Source of the DNA: Eucalyptus grandis
Lineage: Eukaryota; Streptophyta; Magnoliopsida; Myrtales; Myrtaceae
Assembly: GCF_016545825.1 (NCBI RefSeq)
Contig: NC_052614.1
Location: 7,210,559-7,274,558 of the forward strand
Reading direction: 5' to 3'
DNA: 64,000 bases
Part shown: positions 59,196 through 64,000 of the stretch, piece after piece
How positions within the stretch are numbered: the stretch's first letter is position 1
Layout of the letters: each line of letters begins with the position of its first letter
Translations under genes and position numbers: made by a program
Notes under the pieces: model-generated
The model's input: the letters and a program-made list of their open reading frames with translations, nothing else
The model's database searches: none
Told to the model about the DNA's origin: nothing

Positions 59196-61691
59196 TTTGT
59201 GAAAGCAAATTCAAACTACTTAACTGAATGTGCGGGAATCAATGTAAATACATCTAGAGTGGTGAGCAATCTTTTAAACTATGTCGTATTAAAAGTAGTT
59301 TTCATTTATGACTTTCGAATGACATATTAATTATTTTCCTTAAAAACGAGAGATGCTATTGATCTCAATACAAACTACTCTAGTCAAGGCACAACGTTGC
59401 ATATTCATGATTGAAATTTTGAATTTGCGCATCTTAAACTTCTATTTCTACTTGAAGAATCACCCATAACATACCAACTCACAGCAAACACGTTAGGTGC
59501 TTTGGTGGGCAATTTAATACCTCGTGGCTCGCACCAAAGCCTTCGTAGCCTCTTATAATTGCTTGGATTGAAAATGTCTGATCAAACCTAATGGGTTCCG
59601 GTTCTAACTTGGCCTTTATTATATTCTCTAATTAGATCATTAGCTAGCTGATAAACACCTACTTCCATGCTTTAGATATCCAAGTAGATATTTTGCCGTT
59701 AAGGATATGATAGTCTTTTTCTGTTGAATTATTTGGGATTCCGACGCTCTACCTACCAAGCATGGCAAGAAAAAAATTATACGGCAGCGACCAAAAAAAA
59801 ACTAGTTTGACTACGTCATCTTTTAATATTTATAATTATCTACCGAATGATAAACTTACAGAGGTACATTGCATGACTATATGTAAACGCAAAGGTGACG
59901 TGAAGTTCTAGACTAGGTAATTCTATAGAATAAAAAACTAGATTATCAAAATAACAAGTCTGAAAATAAGGCATGCGCTAGGGATGTTAGATCTACCGGG
60001 ACGGAGCTATTGCATGTGTCCGAATCTTACCATTCCTACGATGATGACAAAACACTCCTTTCATGTTATAACATGGTTGAACATATCCCAACAAAACCAT
60101 TACATTCGATCTTTCTAATACCTGTGACGCCATCGTGGGACAATCTATTTCGTGCAAGTTCATAGTTGCTTCAGCATCTGAAAGGGGCCAACTTGATTGT
60201 AAACTTTATATAAAGTTCGATCTATCATATACACCTAATGCCTAATGACATAATCACCCTATTAATTTTACCGAACAAAGGTACCCTCTAATCCTAGGTA
60301 CCAAATATAATCACCCTATCTATTGTCTTTAGCGACCAAACCAAATGATTTGTCACTTGAGTAGTTAGAAGCTCCTTCCCTCGAAGAAGTCATATTCTTG
60401 TAGTTTGAGTTATATCTTGTAAAACCAATTTTGGCCCAACTATCGCTTGTGAAAATAGATTCAGTTCCTGGTTTGTCGTCAAACTGTATACCGAGTAAAG
60501 GGTACCGTTTGCAACGGCTTAAATCGATTAACATGAGCATAAATTCCTTGGAAAGAGCACATGTTGCAGCCATCGTGAAAATTTTTGTGGTTTTCACTCA
60601 TAAATCCCCTCAATTTCACTTGTATTTTGAATTTTGCCATTCTAACGAGCAATATCGAGTCAAAACGTTCTATTCAACTACTCAATTTTCTGGACTAAAT
60701 GATCTTTGCTCAAAATCAAAGCTGTTCTTTTCCTCCTTCTCATAACACAGTTCTGGATCGATTGCCTCAAAAATTGAACCGAAGGGCAAATTTCCAAAGT
60801 TTCCTTGCATGCCGAAGTGAGAGATTAAAGACGCAACGTTTCGAGATAGCTGGACAGCGGAAGCTATGATTAACTTATGCAAAGTTTCGCGTTAAAGTGG
60901 GATTCATTTGCATATTTCTTCAAGCAAGAGCTTTATTGTATGTTGATGAATTGACTGATGAAAGAGACATAAAGAAGCCACGAGTGCGATCTTACATCAA
61001 AGAGTGCCAACTAAGCTTTTGAGAGTTGGTGTTTAGTATCCGATTCGAAACATTCCAACCAAGCATGGGACAGGTAAAGGTCACAAGTGGGCAACTAAGA
61101 AACTCAGCCGCTAACTGGTACGCGTGCATTGAATGAGCTCCAAAAAGACTCGGTCGGCTGAATTAATCCGTGCAGCTTGAATCAGTACGTATTCATCAAT
61201 CGAATGATGAGCTTCCGCATATCATAATTTTGTTGGCTCTTCATGACTCTGAACGGGTGTTATTGACAGTAATTGCGCCGAAACGAATGGAGGGAAAGAA
61301 GGGTGGGGAAGGAAAGATCGTGTGGAGTGTCCGTGGAAGCTGCAGCAAGCGATGGATTGTTCCCGGCGGCGAGAGAAGAAATGGACCCACGGTTGGAGTG
61401 ACAGATTAGGAACCGCGGGTGCTTGTCACGATGATTCAGCTTAGATACGCATCTTATTGTCTTTTTTGCGCGGAATCTTTAATATAATCGAGTGATTCCT
61501 TGTGGAACCTACGCTGTCCCCATCTCACGCAGCCATTTTAAGCGAAACATTGTCGATTGCGTGCGTGAATCTGCTGATTGCAGCTATGAGGAGCGATGGT
61601 CGAACACGTTTCCGCGCAGAGAAAACAGAAAATTTTGCCAGTTGCGCCCATAATTGGTGAGTCAGATCGCTTTCTCAGGTTTGGGTAGGTT
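59196..61691. other. Intergenic region, no supported gene
   Basis: AT-rich. The minus-strand frames at 60316-60597 and 60682-60882 are the longest and have no recognisable domain. No RNA genes seen. Confidence 0.45.
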
Positions 61692-64000
61692 TAAAGAAAT
61701 ATCGCCAAAAAATTAGAGATATGTCAAACATCAGTCCTCTCCTTTTTCCTACGAATATGGACATAGGTGAAAGCGTGGACTTCACTGTCGCGACCTCTCG
61801 GAACCCTCCCGCACGAGCTCGGAGGGCAATGGCTCCCTAAATGTAAGCTCTGTCTGGGCTTTCCCTGCAAATTATTTTCAAGTACCTGATCCTAATTTCT
61901 CTAGTTGCATAAGAGTGAAATTCGTAGAGTTTGGACTTCATATTTGGCTCTCTAAAATGGGAGTTTGGGAATGCTCACTACAACTGGATCTTGGGAATTA
62001 AAAAGAAACCTACAATCTCTCCTTTAAGTTTGTTGTGGTGTGAAATTGAATTTTAAATTTTTATAAAGTCCTCGTAAATTGGCCTCAGTCTTAATTATGC
62101 TGATGTTCTTCGCTCAACCACCACGAGATATTTTACACACGATCTTAGATATGATTGGCTAAGATCAAAGACTAAAGTTCTCTAAAGAAATATCGCCAAA
62201 AAATTAGAGATATGTCAAACATCATTCATCTCCTTTTCTTTCGAATATGGACATATGTGAAAGCATGGACTTGATTGTCGCGATCTCTTTGAACCCTCCC
62301 GGGGGCACGTGGAGGCTAATGGCTTGCTAAGTGTAAGCTCAGTCTAGGCTTTCCCTACAAGTTATTTTCAAGTCTCTTATCCTAATTTCTCTAGTTGCGC
62401 AAGAGTAAAACATGTAGAGCTCGGACTCCATGTTTGGCTCTCTAAAATGGGAGTTTGGAAATACTCACTACAACTGGTTCTTGGGAATTAAAAAGAAACC
62501 TATAATCTCTCCTTTAAATTTGTTGTGATGTTAAATTGAATTTTAAATTTTTATCAATCTTAATTAATCTAATGTTCTTCGCTCAACCACCAGGAGATAT
62601 TTTACACATGATCTTAGATATGATTGGCTAAGATCAAAGACTAAAGTTCTCTAAAGTAATTTTGCCAAAAAATAGAGAAATGTCGAACATCATTCCTCTC
62701 CTTTTTCCTACGAATATGGACATATGTGAAAGCGTGGACTTCACTATTGCGACCTCTTATAACCCTCCCGCAGGTGCTCGAAGGCCAATGGCTCGCTATG
62801 TGTAAGCTCAGCCTAGGCTTTCCGTAACCCACTAATTTACAACTTATGATCCGAGTTTTTAGCCTGCAAGTTAGTTTTAAGTCCCTAACCCTAATTTCGT
62901 TGGTTGCATAGCAGTAAAATTCGTAGACCTCAAACTCCTTGTTTCGCTCTCTAAAATGGGAGTTTGGGGATACTCACTACAATTGGTTCTTGGGAATTAA
63001 GAAGAAACCTGCAATCTCTCCTTTAAGTTTGTTGTTGTATTAAATTGGATTTGAAATTTCTCTAAAGTCTTCGTAAATTGGCCTCAGTCTTTATTACGCT
63101 AATGTTCTTCGCTCAACCACCACCAGATATTTTACACACCATCTTAGATATGAGTGGCTAAGCTCAAAGACTAAAGTTCTCTAAACTAATTTCGCCAAAA
63201 AATGAGAGATATGTCAAACATCATTCCTCTCATTTTCTTACAAATATGGACATTTGTGAAAGAATGGACTTGACTGTCGCGACCTCGTCGAGCCCTCCTA
63301 TGGGCGCTCGGAGGCTAATGGCTCGCTAAGTGCAAGATCAGTCCGGGCTTTCCCTAACCCACTAATTTACGAATTTATGGTTTGAATTTTCAGCCTGTAA
63401 GTCATTTTTAAGTTCCCGATCCTAATTTCTTTAGTTACGCAAGAGTAAAATTTGTAGAACTTGGACCCCATGTTTGGCTGTCTAAAATGAGAGTTTGGGG
63501 ATACTCATTACAATTAGTTCTTGGTTATTAAGAACGAACTTACAATCTCTCCTCTAAATTTGTTGTTGTGTTGAAATGAATTTTATATTTTTTTAAGTCC
63601 TCGTAAATTGGCCGTAGTCTTAATTACGCTAATGTTCTTTGCTCAACAACCATGAGATATTTTACCCACAATCTTAGATATGATTGGCTAAGATCATAGA
63701 CTAAAGTTCTCTAAGGTAATTTCGCCAAAAATTAGAGATATGTCAAACATCATTCCTCTCCTTTCATTATGAATATGGTCATATGTGAAAATGTGGATTT
63801 GAGTATCACGTCCTCTCTAAACCCTCTTGCAGGCGCTCGAAGGCTAATGGCTCGCTAAGTGTAAGCTTAGTCTGGACTCTCCTTAACTCATTAATTCACA
63901 ACTTATGGTCCCAGTTTTTAGCTTACAAGTTATTTTCAAGTTTCCGATCCTAATTTCTTTGGTTATGCAAGAGTAAAATTTGTAGAGCTTAGACTCTATG
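61692..64000. repeat. Tandem array of about 0.5-kb units, continues past the window
   Basis: The landmark GCCAAAAA(A)..AGAGA.ATGTC.AACATCA occurs at 61704, 62195, 62664, 63194 and 63724, giving periods of 491, 469, 530 and 530 bp. Units 3 and 4 contain an extra block of about 50 bp (CCACTAATTTAC...TTTTTAGCC) missing from units 1 and 2. Each unit also carries GGCTCTCTAAAATGGGAG and AGATATTTTACAC blocks. Units are visibly diverged from one another. No ORF is conserved between units. Confidence 0.92.

Noticed and set aside
1..64000. CRISPR arrays, operons, prophage or bacterial defence systems
   Set aside because: No direct-repeat/spacer structure and no prokaryotic gene organisation; all recognisable genes are plant genes with introns or plant retroelements.

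Overview
The window is nuclear DNA from a flowering plant, almost certainly a eudicot. Its genes have plant introns and belong to plant-specific families (BDA1-type ankyrin/PGG, U-box kinase with USP domain, SIAMESE-RELATED, XBAT31), and most of the rest is plant LTR retrotransposon. Several repeats look like those I associate with woody Myrtales such as Eucalyptus, but that is an impression, not a demonstration. About half the window is transposon; there is no bacterial-style operon, CRISPR array or phage.

Layout. 1-12744: a minus-strand Ty3/gypsy chromovirus (gag, protease, RT-RNase H, integrase, chromodomain-like tail) with very long LTRs. Its integrase is split by a 2.7 kb solo LTR of another family (1117-3803), and a second related LTR fragment abuts its 5' LTR. 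13385-16106: an intact two-exon minus-strand gene for a BDA1-like ankyrin-repeat membrane protein with a PGG domain. 17580-26986: a minus-strand Ty1/copia element of the SIRE/Maximus type, with near-identical LTRs and an extra ORF between pol and the 3' LTR; its outer LTR runs into a 100-N assembly gap (26987-27086). 27087-30614: the 5' half of a minus-strand USP/U-box kinase gene, cut off by the gap. 31449-32016 and 43612-44255: two Harbinger/Tourist-like elements. 33650-35637: a 0.36 kb direct duplication. 36751-40597 and 46176-49581: two internally deleted plus-strand copia elements with target-site duplications. 41694-42157: a SIAMESE-RELATED CDK-inhibitor gene. 45135-46060: a non-autonomous hAT element with a perfect 8-bp duplication. 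51966-54810: an eight-exon minus-strand XBAT31 E3 ubiquitin ligase gene. 58745-59195: a long inverted-repeat (foldback) element. 61692-64000: a tandem array of roughly 0.5 kb units running off the window.

The four host genes appear unrelated in pathway: two ankyrin-repeat proteins (a membrane BDA1-like immune-type protein and a RING E3 ligase), one U-box kinase and one cell-cycle inhibitor. The most important general point is base-level quality. In three of the four genes the conserved protein can be followed through correct splice sites only by changing frame at small indels, often in homopolymers, and the two LTRs of the young SIRE element differ by more short indels than substitutions. Residual long-read errors are a simpler explanation than three independent pseudogenes. 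I found no convincing new biological system; the best candidates for a second look are the structured repeats (foldback, hAT element, terminal tandem array, LTR-internal 50-bp repeats).
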